A program made the translations under genes and the position numbers. From Bog-793 sp963761425 (GTDB lineage Bacteria; Actinomycetota; Acidimicrobiia; Acidimicrobiales; Bog-793): a stretch of DNA of 64,000 nucleotides. Position 1 is the first letter of the stretch, and each line of letters opens with the position of its first letter. The stretch spans positions 186,001 to 250,000 of the forward strand of contig CAVXGQ010000004.1 of assembly GCA_963761425.1 (NCBI GenBank), read 5' to 3'. Below are positions 1-7,364 of the stretch, in pieces. Below the pieces are notes generated by a model. The model worked only from the letters and a program-made list of their open reading frames with translations. It made no database searches and was not told the DNA's origin.

Positions 1-545
1 TGCAACAACTGCAAATTGTGCTGCACGGTCTTGCCAAAGCCGATGCCGGGGTCGACGTAGATCTCGGTGATTCCGAGCCGCCGGGCCGCGGCAGCGGCCG
101 TATCCAGGTAGGCGAAGACCTCGCGGACGACGTCGTCATAACGCGGGTGTTCCTGCATATCCTTCGGAGTCCCCCGCATGTGCACCACGACCAGCCCAGC
201 ACCGGCTGTGGCGGCGGCCCGAGCTGAATGGTTCGCCACATCGTTGACCAGGGTCGCGCCCCGCCGGCATGCCGCAGTGGCGACCGCCGGCTTCATCGTG
301 TCGATCGAGACCCGGATGCTCGGAGCCAGCGCCTCGACCACCGGCAGCACCCGGCGGAGCTCCTCGTCTTCGGGCACCGGTTCGGCACCGGGTCGCGTCG
401 ACTCCCCCCCGACGTCGATGATGTCGGCACCCGCGGCGATCATCTCCTGGCCGTGGGCCACCGCAGCTTCATGGTCGAAGTAGCGACCTCCGTCGAAGAA
501 CGAGTCCGGCGTGACGTTCAAGACGCCCATGACAAGCGGCCTCAC
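1..545 (-). CDS. folP: dihydropteroate synthase FolP (5' part; runs off the left edge)
   Basis: Folate synthesis enzyme that condenses 6-hydroxymethyl-dihydropterin diphosphate with p-aminobenzoate in the cytosol. The visible N-terminal ~180 residues carry the family landmarks: MGVLNVTPDSFFDGG near the start, then IDVGGESTRPGA, SIDTMKP and VNDV, and DPGIGFGKT near the edge. The GTG start at 545 directly follows an in-frame TAG, so only this GTG or the ATG five codons later can be used. It lies downstream of folE and hpt on the same strand, the usual actinobacterial hpt-fol order. The C-terminal third is outside the window. Confidence 0.93.
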   Translation of the reverse strand, partial: MRPLVMGVLNVTPDSFFDGGRYFDHEAAVAHGQEMIAAGADIIDVGGESTRPGAEPVPEDEELRRVLPVVEALAPSIRVSIDTMKPAVATAACRRGATLVNDVANHSARAAATAGAGLVVVHMRGTPKDMQEHPRYDDVVREVFAYLDTAAAAARRLGITEIYVDPGIGFGKTVQHNLQLL

Positions 546-615
546 GCCGCAAGCCTACCGGTCCACGGGAAGTCCTCTCCCGGGTTCGGGCGATTGACCA
601 GGCCGGACGCGGAGA

Positions 616-1155
616 TTAGGGCTTGTCCCGCACGAACGCCATCGCCTCGGCCCGGGTCGCGACATCGGTCCGGAATAGACCCCGGACCGCCGAGGTGACC
701 GTGCGGGCGCCCGGCTTGCGAACCCCCCGGATCGTCATGCACAGGTGCTCCGCCTCCAGCACGACCAGCGCGCCCCGTGGCTTTAGCGATCGCTCCATCG
801 TGTCGGCGATCTCGGTCGTCAGGCGCTCCTGGACCTGGAGTTTGTGGGCGTGGCTGTCGACCAGGCGCGCCAGCTTGGACAGCCCGATGATCCGGCCGTC
901 GATGTTCGGGATGTACGCGACATGGGCGAGACCGATGAAAGGGACCAGATGGTGCTCGCAGAGCGAGGCGAACGGGATGTCCTTCACCATCACCATCTCG
1001 TCGTGGTTCGCGGAGAAGGTCACCTCGAGGTGCACGTCGGCCGGGTTCACCAGGCCTTCGAGGAGCTCGCCGTACATCGCGGCCACCCGGGCGGGGGTCT
1101 CCCGCAACCCCGGCCGGTCGGGGTCCTCGCCGAGCGCGATGAGCAACTCGCGCAC
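616..1155 (-). CDS. folE: GTP cyclohydrolase I FolE
   Basis: First step of pterin/folate synthesis: GTP to 7,8-dihydroneopterin triphosphate. The 179-residue product has the family core: GEDPDRPGLRETPARVA, the zinc ligands in SLCEHH and in EHLCMTIRGVRKPG, and the TSAVRG motif near the C-terminus. The start is doubtful. The GTG at 1155 has no clear ribosome site. Upstream in the same frame are sensible family-like residues (VARTTAAVREL) but no ATG, GTG or TTG before a TGA near 1204. A rare start codon or a small frameshift is therefore possible. It follows hpt by about 55 nt. No ftsH lies between hpt and folE, although many actinobacteria have it there. Confidence 0.93.
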   Translation of the reverse strand: MRELLIALGEDPDRPGLRETPARVAAMYGELLEGLVNPADVHLEVTFSANHDEMVMVKDIPFASLCEHHLVPFIGLAHVAYIPNIDGRIIGLSKLARLVDSHAHKLQVQERLTTEIADTMERSLKPRGALVVLEAEHLCMTIRGVRKPGARTVTSAVRGLFRTDVATRAEAMAFVRDKP

Positions 1156-1210
1156 CGCCGCCGTGGTTCGCGCGACATCGACGCCCGGCTCGCGCGCCCG
1201 GATTCACCTG

Positions 1211-1792
1211 TCACGTAGTCGCACCGTTCATGACGCGAATATCCCGCAGGTTCCGGTACACCTCGGCGACGTCGAGCCCGTAGCCCACCACGAAGTCGGG
1301 GGGGATCTCGAAGCCGACGTAGAGGATCTTGAGGTCGACCCGCTGCTGGTCGGTCTTCACCAAGAGGGCACAGATCTCGAGGCTGGCGGGATTCTGCGCC
1401 GACAGGCCCTTGCGCAGGTAGGAAAGCGTCAGCCCACTGTCCACGATGTCCTCGACGATGAGCACGTGCCGGTCGACCAGGTCCACATCGAGGTCCTTCA
1501 CGATCCGAACGATCCCGCTCGTTTTCGTTGCGGTCCCGTAGGACGAGACGGCCATAAAGTCCATCTCGACGGGAAGCCGGATCACCCGGGCCAGGTCCGC
1601 CATGAAGACGAACGCTCCCTTGAGGACCCCGACCAGCAGAGGGGGCCGCCCCGCGTAGTCCTGCGTGATCATCTCGCCGAGCTCGGCGACCCGGCGCGTG
1701 ATTTCGTCCTCGGTGATGAGCACCCGACCGAGACTGAGACCAGCGAGCGGATCGTCCCCACGCTCGAGGTCGTTCCCGTCGCGCTCTTCCAC
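1211..1792 (-). CDS. hpt: hypoxanthine phosphoribosyltransferase
   Basis: Purine salvage enzyme that transfers the phosphoribosyl group of PRPP to hypoxanthine or guanine in the cytosol. The 193-residue length is normal. The PRPP-binding loop VLIVEDIVDSGLTL (about residues 110-123), the LLVGVLKGA segment (residues 52-60) and FVVGYGLD near the C-terminus are all present. It probably starts at a GTG. The tilS-hpt pair is widely conserved next to fol genes, but here an IS110-family element lies just upstream, so transcription from the tilS side must now cross the insertion. Confidence 0.95.
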   Translation of the reverse strand: MEERDGNDLERGDDPLAGLSLGRVLITEDEITRRVAELGEMITQDYAGRPPLLVGVLKGAFVFMADLARVIRLPVEMDFMAVSSYGTATKTSGIVRIVKDLDVDLVDRHVLIVEDIVDSGLTLSYLRKGLSAQNPASLEICALLVKTDQQRVDLKILYVGFEIPPDFVVGYGLDVAEVYRNLRDIRVMNGATT

Positions 1793-1910
1793 ACCATTGA
1801 CCCTACCGGGTGCCGACGGCTCGCTGGAGTGGACTGCCGCCTGGGCGTAGCCCCGGCGCCCACACCGCGAAAACGAGCTGCCCGTCTAGACATCCCACGG
1901 CCCGAAGATG

Positions 1911-3134
1911 TCAAGCGGCCTCGGTGAGTTGGCTCTCTGAACGGTGGCCCCAGGCGGTGTGCTCGTCGTAGAAACTGCCGTTGGCGAGACAGCCATGGAG
2001 GATGCCGACGAGCCGGTTCCCGAGGGCTCTGAGCGCCGCATGGTGGGTGTCGCCGGCTTGCCGGTGGGCGTCGTAGAAGGCGCGGGCCCCCGGCGACGCG
2101 GTGAGGCTCGCAAAGGACCACAGGTAGATCGCGTCAGCGAGGCGCATGTTGCGGGCGTAGCGGGCGAGCACGATGCGCTTGGTGCCCGACGCGCGGGTGA
2201 TCGGCGACGTGCCGGCGTAGTTCTTGCGAGACTTGGCACTGGCGTAACGGTCCGGGTCATCCCCGAACTCGCCGAGCACCCGGGCGCCGAGGATGGTCCC
2301 CAGTCCTGGCAAGGAACGGACCACCTTGGCGGCCGGGTGCTGCTCAAAACCCGCTTCGAGCTGCTGCGCGAGGTTCGCGATCTCGGCGTTCATCGTCGAG
2401 ATCACCGTCACCGACGCCTTGACTGAAGCACCCATCGCGCTCGCCACCAGCGCGGAGCCCTGAAGCTGGGGTGCGCGCAGTGCCGCCTGGATCTCTCGAG
2501 CTCGCTCGTCGATCCGGCGCTGCCGCCCGCCACGGCGCAGTGCCGAGGCGATCTTTGCAAGCGAAAGCGCCGCTCCGAGGCTCGGGGTCGGCGCCACCTT
2601 CAACACCTCTGTGGCATCAGCGCTCGCCAGGTCGTCGAAGGTGGAGAGCGCCGCCGGGTAGAACTCTCGCAGCGTCGAGCGCAGCGCGTTGGCCTGCCGG
2701 CCTCTCGACCAGATCATCGACTGGTGAGCCCGGGCGAGGACCTTCACCGCTTCGACGACCTCGGAGTCACCAGCGACGGGGCGGTGGTTGTGCCGGTCGG
2801 TGCGGACCATATCGGCGAGCACCTTGGCGTCGCCGGGATCGGACTTCGCGCCCGAGGTCGAGTGGCGGTCCCGATAGCGCGAGGTCGACATCGGGTTCAC
2901 GGCGAACACGAGGTAGCCCGCTGCGACGAGCGCCGCGACGAACAGGCCCCGGTCGGTCTCGATCCCGACGATCACCTCGCTCGGATCTTCGATATGCGCA
3001 CCGACGAGCTCGTGGAAACGGGCGATCCCCTCGACGCCCTCGGGCAGCCGGCCTCCCGCGAGGCGCCTACCCTCTGCGTCCTCAACGTGCACGTCGTGGT
3101 GGGCCTCGGCCCAGTCCACTCCGACAAAGATCAT
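1911..3134 (-). CDS. IS110-family transposase (DEDD recombinase, bridge-RNA type)
   Basis: Recombinase of 407 residues, full length for the family. The N-terminal RuvC-like DEDD domain shows D7 (GVDWAEAHHDV), E59 (VGIETDRG), and D99 and D102 (GAKSDPGDAKVLADMV). The C-terminal Transposase_20 domain carries PGLGTILGARVLGEFG and the NYAGTSPITRASGTKR segment with the conserved serine. A strong ribosome site, GGGAGGAG, precedes the ATG. IS110 enzymes use a noncoding bridge RNA made from the element's own end, and that RNA can be recognised directly upstream here. No frameshift or truncation is seen, so the enzyme looks functional. Confidence 0.95.
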   Translation of the reverse strand: MIFVGVDWAEAHHDVHVEDAEGRRLAGGRLPEGVEGIARFHELVGAHIEDPSEVIVGIETDRGLFVAALVAAGYLVFAVNPMSTSRYRDRHSTSGAKSDPGDAKVLADMVRTDRHNHRPVAGDSEVVEAVKVLARAHQSMIWSRGRQANALRSTLREFYPAALSTFDDLASADATEVLKVAPTPSLGAALSLAKIASALRRGGRQRRIDERAREIQAALRAPQLQGSALVASAMGASVKASVTVISTMNAEIANLAQQLEAGFEQHPAAKVVRSLPGLGTILGARVLGEFGDDPDRYASAKSRKNYAGTSPITRASGTKRIVLARYARNMRLADAIYLWSFASLTASPGARAFYDAHRQAGDTHHAALRALGNRLVGILHGCLANGSFYDEHTAWGHRSESQLTEAA

Positions 3135-3175
3135 CTGACTCCTCCCATCGATGGCACCAGCGTCGAGCCCGAGGA

Positions 3176-3358
3176 CCCCAGCAGCTTCCTAATGGTTCAG
3201 TGCTCGAGGCACGACATCCCACCAGCCGTCGAAGGAGACCTCACCGACCGACCGGGGCACGATCTAGACGTAGGGCTCGAGGCCCTGGCGGTCGCAGTGC
3301 TCACCCGTCGGTGGCTCGGTTGACCAGCCTCGCTCGTTGATAAAGCGAGGTGGTCGAT
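3176..3358 (-). ncRNA. candidate IS110 bridge RNA, inner copy
   Basis: Second copy of the same structured unit, nearest the transposase. Guides and hairpins sit 183 bp lower: 5' hairpin 3355-3322, target hairpin 3286-3272, left donor guide 3222-3213, donor hairpin 3212-3200, right donor guide 3195-3188. The single base difference from the outer copy (3226) lies four bases 5' of the left donor guide. Both copies therefore keep the same guides. Whether one or both are transcribed cannot be told from sequence. Confidence 0.7.
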
Positions 3359-3541
3359 CCCCAGCAGCTTCCTAATGGTTCAGTGCTCGAGGCACGACAT
3401 CCCACCAGTCGTCGAAGGAGACCTCACCGACCGACCGGGGCACGATCTAGACGTAGGGCTCGAGGCCCTGGCGGTCGCAGTGCTCACCCGTCGGTGGCTC
3501 GGTTGACCAGCCTCGCTCGTTGATAAAGCGAGGTGGTCGAT
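3359..3541 (-). ncRNA. candidate IS110 bridge RNA, outer copy
   Basis: Reading the minus strand 5' to 3': a 12-bp hairpin (3538-3505); a loop closed by ACCGAC/GTCGGT (3495-3490 with 3435-3430) holding a hairpin with loop CTCGA (3469-3455) and a right target guide CGTCTAG (3453-3447); then a donor loop with left guide GTGGGATGTC (3405-3396), a second hairpin with the same loop CTCGA (3395-3383), and right guide CCATTAGG (3378-3371). The left donor guide is identical to the element's right end (1898-1889). The right donor guide is complementary to the left end (3544-3551). The right target guide is complementary to the flank at 1883-1889. RNA ends are not known. Confidence 0.8.
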
Positions 3542-4421
3542 CCCCATTAGGCGTCGAGCACCAGACGTCCGCGGCTTCGACGCAATCTGCGCCCTCCGGG
3601 GAGCTCACAGGCCACCACTTCCCCCGCGCGACGGCGAGGACCCTTTCAACGGTCGCGGCGTCAGGTGGGTAGGCCGGTTCCGACTGTTCCTTCAGCCAGG
3701 CCCTGACCGCCCGGCGCGCCAGGGCGACGGGCGCCTTGGTCAGCCCTGCGGCGCTCGTCACCTCGATTTCCGCGGCCAGATCGTCAAGCAGCGCGACGTC
3801 GTCGGCGATGAGCTCGGCCTGACGCATGATCACCGCCACCACGTCCCGACCCCCGACGTCGGCGAGCAGCGGAAGCAGTTCCCGCCGGATCCGGTTCCGT
3901 CGGTAGGAAAGGTCCGTGTTCGAGGGGTCCGATACGACCTCCAGATCGAGCGATTCAACGAGTCGCACGGTTTCCGCGTGGCGCAATCGGAGGATCGGAT
4001 GTCGCCGACCGACACGCATCCCGGAAAGCCCGTCGGCCCCGGCGCCCCGCAACAGGTTCAACAACACCGTTTCCACCTGGTCCTCGGCGGTGTGGCCGGT
4101 GGCGACGTCGGGGGGGAGAACGGCGAACCTCGCCGCGCGAGCCCGCGCCTCAAGGTTGGGGCCAGCGGCGACGTCGACGTGCAGCCCGACGAATCCGGTT
4201 CCGAGCCGCTCGGCGGCGGCCCGCACGACGTCGGCCTCGCCCGCGGAGGCCGGGCGGATCCCGTGGTCGACGTGGTAGGCGGTAGCGTCGCAACCGGCCG
4301 TCACGGCGAGGGCGAGAAGCGCCAGCGAATCGGCCCCCCCGGACACGGCACAGGCGAGTGGCTCTCCCTTCGGCGGGAAGGCGCACCGTTCGAGCAACGC
4401 GGCAGCGAGTTCGGAGAGCAA
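3447..4421 (-). CDS. tilS: tRNA(Ile)-lysidine synthase TilS with IS-encoded C-terminus
   Basis: Modifies C34 of tRNA-Ile(CAU) to lysidine, an essential decoding step. The N-terminal PP-loop ATPase domain is complete: SGGADS (residues 27-32), YHVDHG (49-54), ATGHTAEDQ (106-114), and the RRNRIRRELLP segment. Start is the TTG at 4421, ten bases after the in-frame TAA of the upstream metalloprotease. The last ~33 residues, after CSTP, are read from the left end of the IS110 element and stop at a TAG inside the bridge-RNA unit, so the native C-terminal tail has been replaced. The catalytic region is intact, so function is probably retained. Confidence 0.9.
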   Translation of the reverse strand: MLSELAAALLERCAFPPKGEPLACAVSGGADSLALLALAVTAGCDATAYHVDHGIRPASAGEADVVRAAAERLGTGFVGLHVDVAAGPNLEARARAARFAVLPPDVATGHTAEDQVETVLLNLLRGAGADGLSGMRVGRRHPILRLRHAETVRLVESLDLEVVSDPSNTDLSYRRNRIRRELLPLLADVGGRDVVAVIMRQAELIADDVALLDDLAAEIEVTSAAGLTKAPVALARRAVRAWLKEQSEPAYPPDAATVERVLAVARGKWWPVSSPEGADCVEAADVWCSTPNGDRPPRFINERGWSTEPPTGEHCDRQGLEPYV

Positions 4422-4430
4422 GGCCCGTTC

Positions 4431-5528
4431 TTATGGACTTGGGGCGGTGACACCGCCCGCGCGGGCGATCCAACGCTCAGGCGCGCCGATCTCCTCCAAG
4501 GTGGGAAGCATCTCGGGTGAGCTCCACACCCGCGAGAACAGCTCGTCGCCGCCACCGTCCTCGACAGCTTCGATGAAACGCCGACCCGCGGAGTACTGGC
4601 GAAGCTTCGCCTCCAGGCCGAGCGCCTGTTGGATGAGTTTGACCACTCCCTTCGCGCTCGCCCGGCGGGCCGCGAGCACCGCGGCGAACCGCGGGGCGTC
4701 GGGTAGCTCGGCGGCGCCCGCCCGGGACATCACGAACTCGCCGTGCCCCTCGAGCAGGCTCATCAGGGCCTGTGCCTCCCGCAAGGTGGCGAGCTGGTCC
4801 GACGACGCGATGAGACCGACGACACCCCCTTCGGCGAGCGGGTTGCGGCCCTCCCAGAAGTCGGTTGCCGCGCGCCGCAAGCTCTCCAGCACCGTTCGCA
4901 CGTCCGGGACCCCCGAGGAGGTGCCCCGCTCGACAAGCCCGAGGAAGTACTCGCGCATCCACGGCACCCCGGTGAACTGGAGCCGGTGCGTCACCTCGTG
5001 GAGGGCGATCCAGAGCCGGAATTCTCGCGGCGCGAAGCCATGCCGGCGCTCTAGCGCCACGACGTTGGGCCCGACGTAGTACACGAACCCTCCGGAACCG
5101 TCCCCGGTGAGCGGCATGACGTCGTACTGGCCGAGTACCCGGCTCGACATCCAGGCGAGCAGCACGCCGAACTCGACACCCGCGGCCGCCCGCGTGGCCG
5201 GCGACAGGATGTCGCGCCCGCCGGATTCGGATTCCGCGAGTGCGCGTCCGGCCGGCGCGAGCAACCGGCGCAGAGATCCGATGTTCGCCTCGACCCAACC
5301 GACCCGGTCGACGACCAGCCCGCGGGCCGGTCCGGCTGTCGACCGGAGACCGGTCGCCGCCTCGACGAGCTCTTCGGCTCGCGCGGTCGCCTCGTCAAAA
5401 TCCGCATCGAGCCGCCGACGGGTCCTCGCGTCGAGCGGGGCGGTGAACCGCAACGCCTCACGACCGACGCGCAACGCGACATTCCACGCCGCCAGCTCGG
5501 GGCCGTTCCCGTCGTCCGTCGTGCCCAT
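4431..5528 (-). CDS. zinc-dependent metalloprotease, F420-associated (DUF2342) family
   Basis: Zincin-like protein of 365 residues with the motif HEVTH (177-181, in LWIALHEVTHRLQF) and a downstream acidic/His segment LLEGHGEFVM (about 259-267) that fits the family's third metal ligand region. Family members are common in actinobacteria and are called coenzyme F420 biosynthesis associated by neighbourhood; the substrate is unknown. No signal peptide is visible, so it is probably cytosolic. It ends 10 nt before tilS, a pairing conserved across actinobacteria, and follows rsrA by only 14 nt, so it may be read with the SigR operon. Confidence 0.85.
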   Translation of the reverse strand: MGTTDDGNGPELAAWNVALRVGREALRFTAPLDARTRRRLDADFDEATARAEELVEAATGLRSTAGPARGLVVDRVGWVEANIGSLRRLLAPAGRALAESESGGRDILSPATRAAAGVEFGVLLAWMSSRVLGQYDVMPLTGDGSGGFVYYVGPNVVALERRHGFAPREFRLWIALHEVTHRLQFTGVPWMREYFLGLVERGTSSGVPDVRTVLESLRRAATDFWEGRNPLAEGGVVGLIASSDQLATLREAQALMSLLEGHGEFVMSRAGAAELPDAPRFAAVLAARRASAKGVVKLIQQALGLEAKLRQYSAGRRFIEAVEDGGGDELFSRVWSSPEMLPTLEEIGAPERWIARAGGVTAPSP

Positions 5529-5542
5529 GGGACGAGGACGTC

Positions 5543-5830
5543 CTAGCTCTTGTTCTTCAGCCGTTCATGGTCAATGGCGTTGGCGACGCGCCGGCGTAAC
5601 TCGTCAGGAACGTGGTCCTTGCACCGGTCAGAGATGACCCGTCGCAGCTCGGCCTCGAACTCGTACTTCTCGACGCACGGCGCACAACTGTCGAGGTGTG
5701 CCTGGAGTTCACGGCGGCGATCATCGGTCAGTTCACCGTCCAGGAAGTCGTAGAGGTGGTGAATGGTCTCCTCGCAGTCGACCGCGCCCCACGCGCCGCT
5801 CGGGGGTCCAATCCGTCCTTGTTCACCCAT
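5543..5830 (-). CDS. rsrA: zinc-binding anti-sigma factor, RsrA-like
   Basis: Protein of 95 residues with the ZAS signature HLDSCAPC (H-x3-C-x2-C) and an upstream cysteine in AVDCEETI. In Streptomyces, RsrA holds SigR inactive and releases it when thiol oxidation expels zinc. The gene lies 75 nt downstream of the sigR-like gene on the same strand, the conserved pair order. The RsrA name rests on that context plus the motif; general anti-sigma members look similar. Confidence 0.85.
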   Translation of the reverse strand: MGEQGRIGPPSGAWGAVDCEETIHHLYDFLDGELTDDRRRELQAHLDSCAPCVEKYEFEAELRRVISDRCKDHVPDELRRRVANAIDHERLKNKS

Positions 5831-5905
5831 CAGCGATCGACCTCCGACTTCCGATCCGGCGCCGCGGTAAGCGTCCCGGACACCGGTGAAACTCCCACAC
5901 GTACG

Positions 5906-6478
5906 TCATAGCGGCTGCGCCTCAACAAGACCGCGTTCCAGGCCGAAGTCGTGCAACGCCTTCTGGAGCGCGCCCCTTCCTCGGTGAAGACGGCTCATGA
6001 CCGTTCCCACCGGTACCTCCATGATCTCCGCGATCTCCTTGTAGGAGAAACCCTCGACATCCGCGAGCAGCACCGTCATCCGGAACGACTCGGGCAGCGA
6101 CTCGATCGCCGTCTTGACCGCTTCATCGGTGAAGTGCGAGAGAACCTCTTCCTCGGCGGAACGCCCGGTCTGCGACCCGGCGTCACCGATAAGTCGATGA
6201 TACAGATAGAGGTCCTCGACATCCTCGACGTCAGTCTCCTCGGGCCGTCTCTTCTTGGCCCGATACGCGTTGATGAAGGTGTTCGTGAGGATCCGGTACA
6301 GCCACGCCTTGAGGTTCGTCCCCGCCTCGAATCGTCCGTAGGCGCGATAGGCCTTCAGATAAGTCTCCTGGACCAGATCCTCGGCATCGGCTGAATTGCG
6401 GGTCATCCGCATCGCCGCCGTATAGAGCGATGGCATGTATTCCATCGTGTCGTCGACGAACCGGTCCTGATCGGCCAC
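5906..6478 (-). CDS. sigR: ECF RNA polymerase sigma factor, SigR/SigH-like
   Basis: Group 4 sigma factor of 190 residues. Region 2 is visible as SADAEDLVQETYLKAYRAYG with NLKAWLYRILTN; region 4 as SLPESFRMTVLLADVEGFSY followed by KEIAEIMEVPVGTVMSRLHR. Actinobacterial SigR/SigH drives the thiol-oxidative and heat stress response and usually transcribes its own gene. The rsrA-like gene follows at once. I looked for the GGAAT/GTT SigR promoter upstream and found only a poor match with wrong spacing. Confidence 0.92.
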   Translation of the reverse strand: MADQDRFVDDTMEYMPSLYTAAMRMTRNSADAEDLVQETYLKAYRAYGRFEAGTNLKAWLYRILTNTFINAYRAKKRRPEETDVEDVEDLYLYHRLIGDAGSQTGRSAEEEVLSHFTDEAVKTAIESLPESFRMTVLLADVEGFSYKEIAEIMEVPVGTVMSRLHRGRGALQKALHDFGLERGLVEAQPL

Positions 6479-6657
6479 AACCCGAGACTACCTCGGACGG
6501 CAACAAGCAGCCTTAGACCAGGTCACTTCCCCAACTACGCGGCATCGACCACGGAATGGTGGCTTCAAACGGTTCGCGGCCGGCTAACACGACGGGCCGT
6601 CGGGAATCCGACCGATGACGGGACTCGCACCAGGGCGGCACCGATGGCCCGTCGCGG

Positions 6658-7098
6658 CTACAGACCGCGAAGGGGCAGCGTCGTCTCAAACGAGCGAATC
6701 TTCACTCCCACCTTGTAGACCACCCGAAGTCGGCTGTACAGCAGCCCGTACTTGGTCCTTTTCGGCGCCCAGAACGACGCCGCAGCGGGGTAGTTGTGGA
6801 ACTTCCCGGCAGCACAGTTCGGCGTGCAGTCATTGGCGGAATAGGTGGCGAGTGCCGTTGCGCCGTTGGGTGTCCACCACGACCAGTGGACTCCCACCAG
6901 CTCCGAATTCGCGTCGGCACAGCTGATGACGTAGGCCGACGGCTCATAGACCACTTTGCCGGCACACGTCATGATCCGGGGCGACAACCTGCTGGAGGGG
7001 ACGCGCCCGGTCCCGGAAGCCGTTCCCCCGCTGACCAACAGCAGCATTCCGGCCGCAACTAAGAGGGCCGCCACATTCACGATCGACCTAGTGCGCAC
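6658..7098 (-). CDS. secreted protein of unknown function (DCTPNCAAG family)
   Basis: Protein of 146 residues. Residues 1-30 form a signal peptide (MRTRSIVNVAALLVAAGMLL, then Ala/Gly/Thr-rich). The mature part has four cysteines and a WSWWTPNGATALATY segment followed by DCTPNCAAGKFHNYPA. This motif recurs in small exported proteins of actinobacteria, but I know of no assigned activity. The cysteines could form two disulfides. It lies downstream of another secreted-protein gene on the same strand, separated by about 270 nt. Confidence 0.75.
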   Translation of the reverse strand: MRTRSIVNVAALLVAAGMLLLVSGGTASGTGRVPSSRLSPRIMTCAGKVVYEPSAYVISCADANSELVGVHWSWWTPNGATALATYSANDCTPNCAAGKFHNYPAAASFWAPKRTKYGLLYSRLRVVYKVGVKIRSFETTLPLRGL

Positions 7099-7364
7099 GG
7101 GTCCGCCTCCTTAAGTCTGTGCCACCGAACGGCCGGACTATAACGGGGCGCCACCCAACGGGGTCCGCGCTCTGCCTGGCGTCCGCACCCCAACCACCTT
7201 CCGGCAGGCGGACTCCCTAACCGGTCGAAAGCGATGGGCCCGCCGATCTGCTGTCCCCTGTGCCCGGGACTAGGAGTCCGGATGGTCGCCTGAAGGTCGT
7301 TGGAGCAAAGAAGGCGCCGGTAGAAAGGTCTGTGCCGCCGCGGCGCCAATCCCTCCCGACCCGG
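7099..7364. other. intergenic, no gene recognised
   Basis: This 266-bp gap separates the two secreted-protein genes. It holds no convincing ORF, RNA gene or repeat. It should contain the promoter of the 6658-7098 gene, but no clear -35/-10 pair is visible. Confidence 0.5.

Larger units (their letters stand above)
3176..3541. repeat. 183-bp tandem direct duplication in the IS110 leader
   Basis: Two adjacent copies, 3176-3358 and 3359-3541, differ only at 3226 (c) versus 3409 (t). The bases CCCCA flank the unit at 3176, 3359 and 3542, a 5-bp microhomology that would explain a slippage-type duplication. The unit covers nearly all of the noncoding leader upstream of the transposase. Confidence 0.98.
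1888..3550 (-). mobile_element. IS110-family insertion sequence with duplicated left end
   Basis: Proposed boundaries come from sequence matches, not from terminal repeats, which this family lacks. Read on the minus strand, the right end is GTGGGATGT followed by core CT (1888-1889), and the left end is core CT (3549-3550) followed by AATGG. The transposase is at 1911-3134. The upstream noncoding leader holds two 183-bp copies of a structured RNA-like sequence. Without the duplication the element would be about 1.48 kb. A small inverted repeat, GACATC (1889-1894) with GATGTC (1907-1912), overlaps the transposase stop. The element sits between tilS and hpt and replaces the end of tilS. Confidence 0.85.

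Noticed and set aside
6479..6640. SigR-type autoregulatory promoter (GGAAT-N18/19-GTT) upstream of sigR
   Set aside because: The best candidate, GGGAAG followed by GTT, has a spacer of 21 nt and a mismatched -35, too weak to call.
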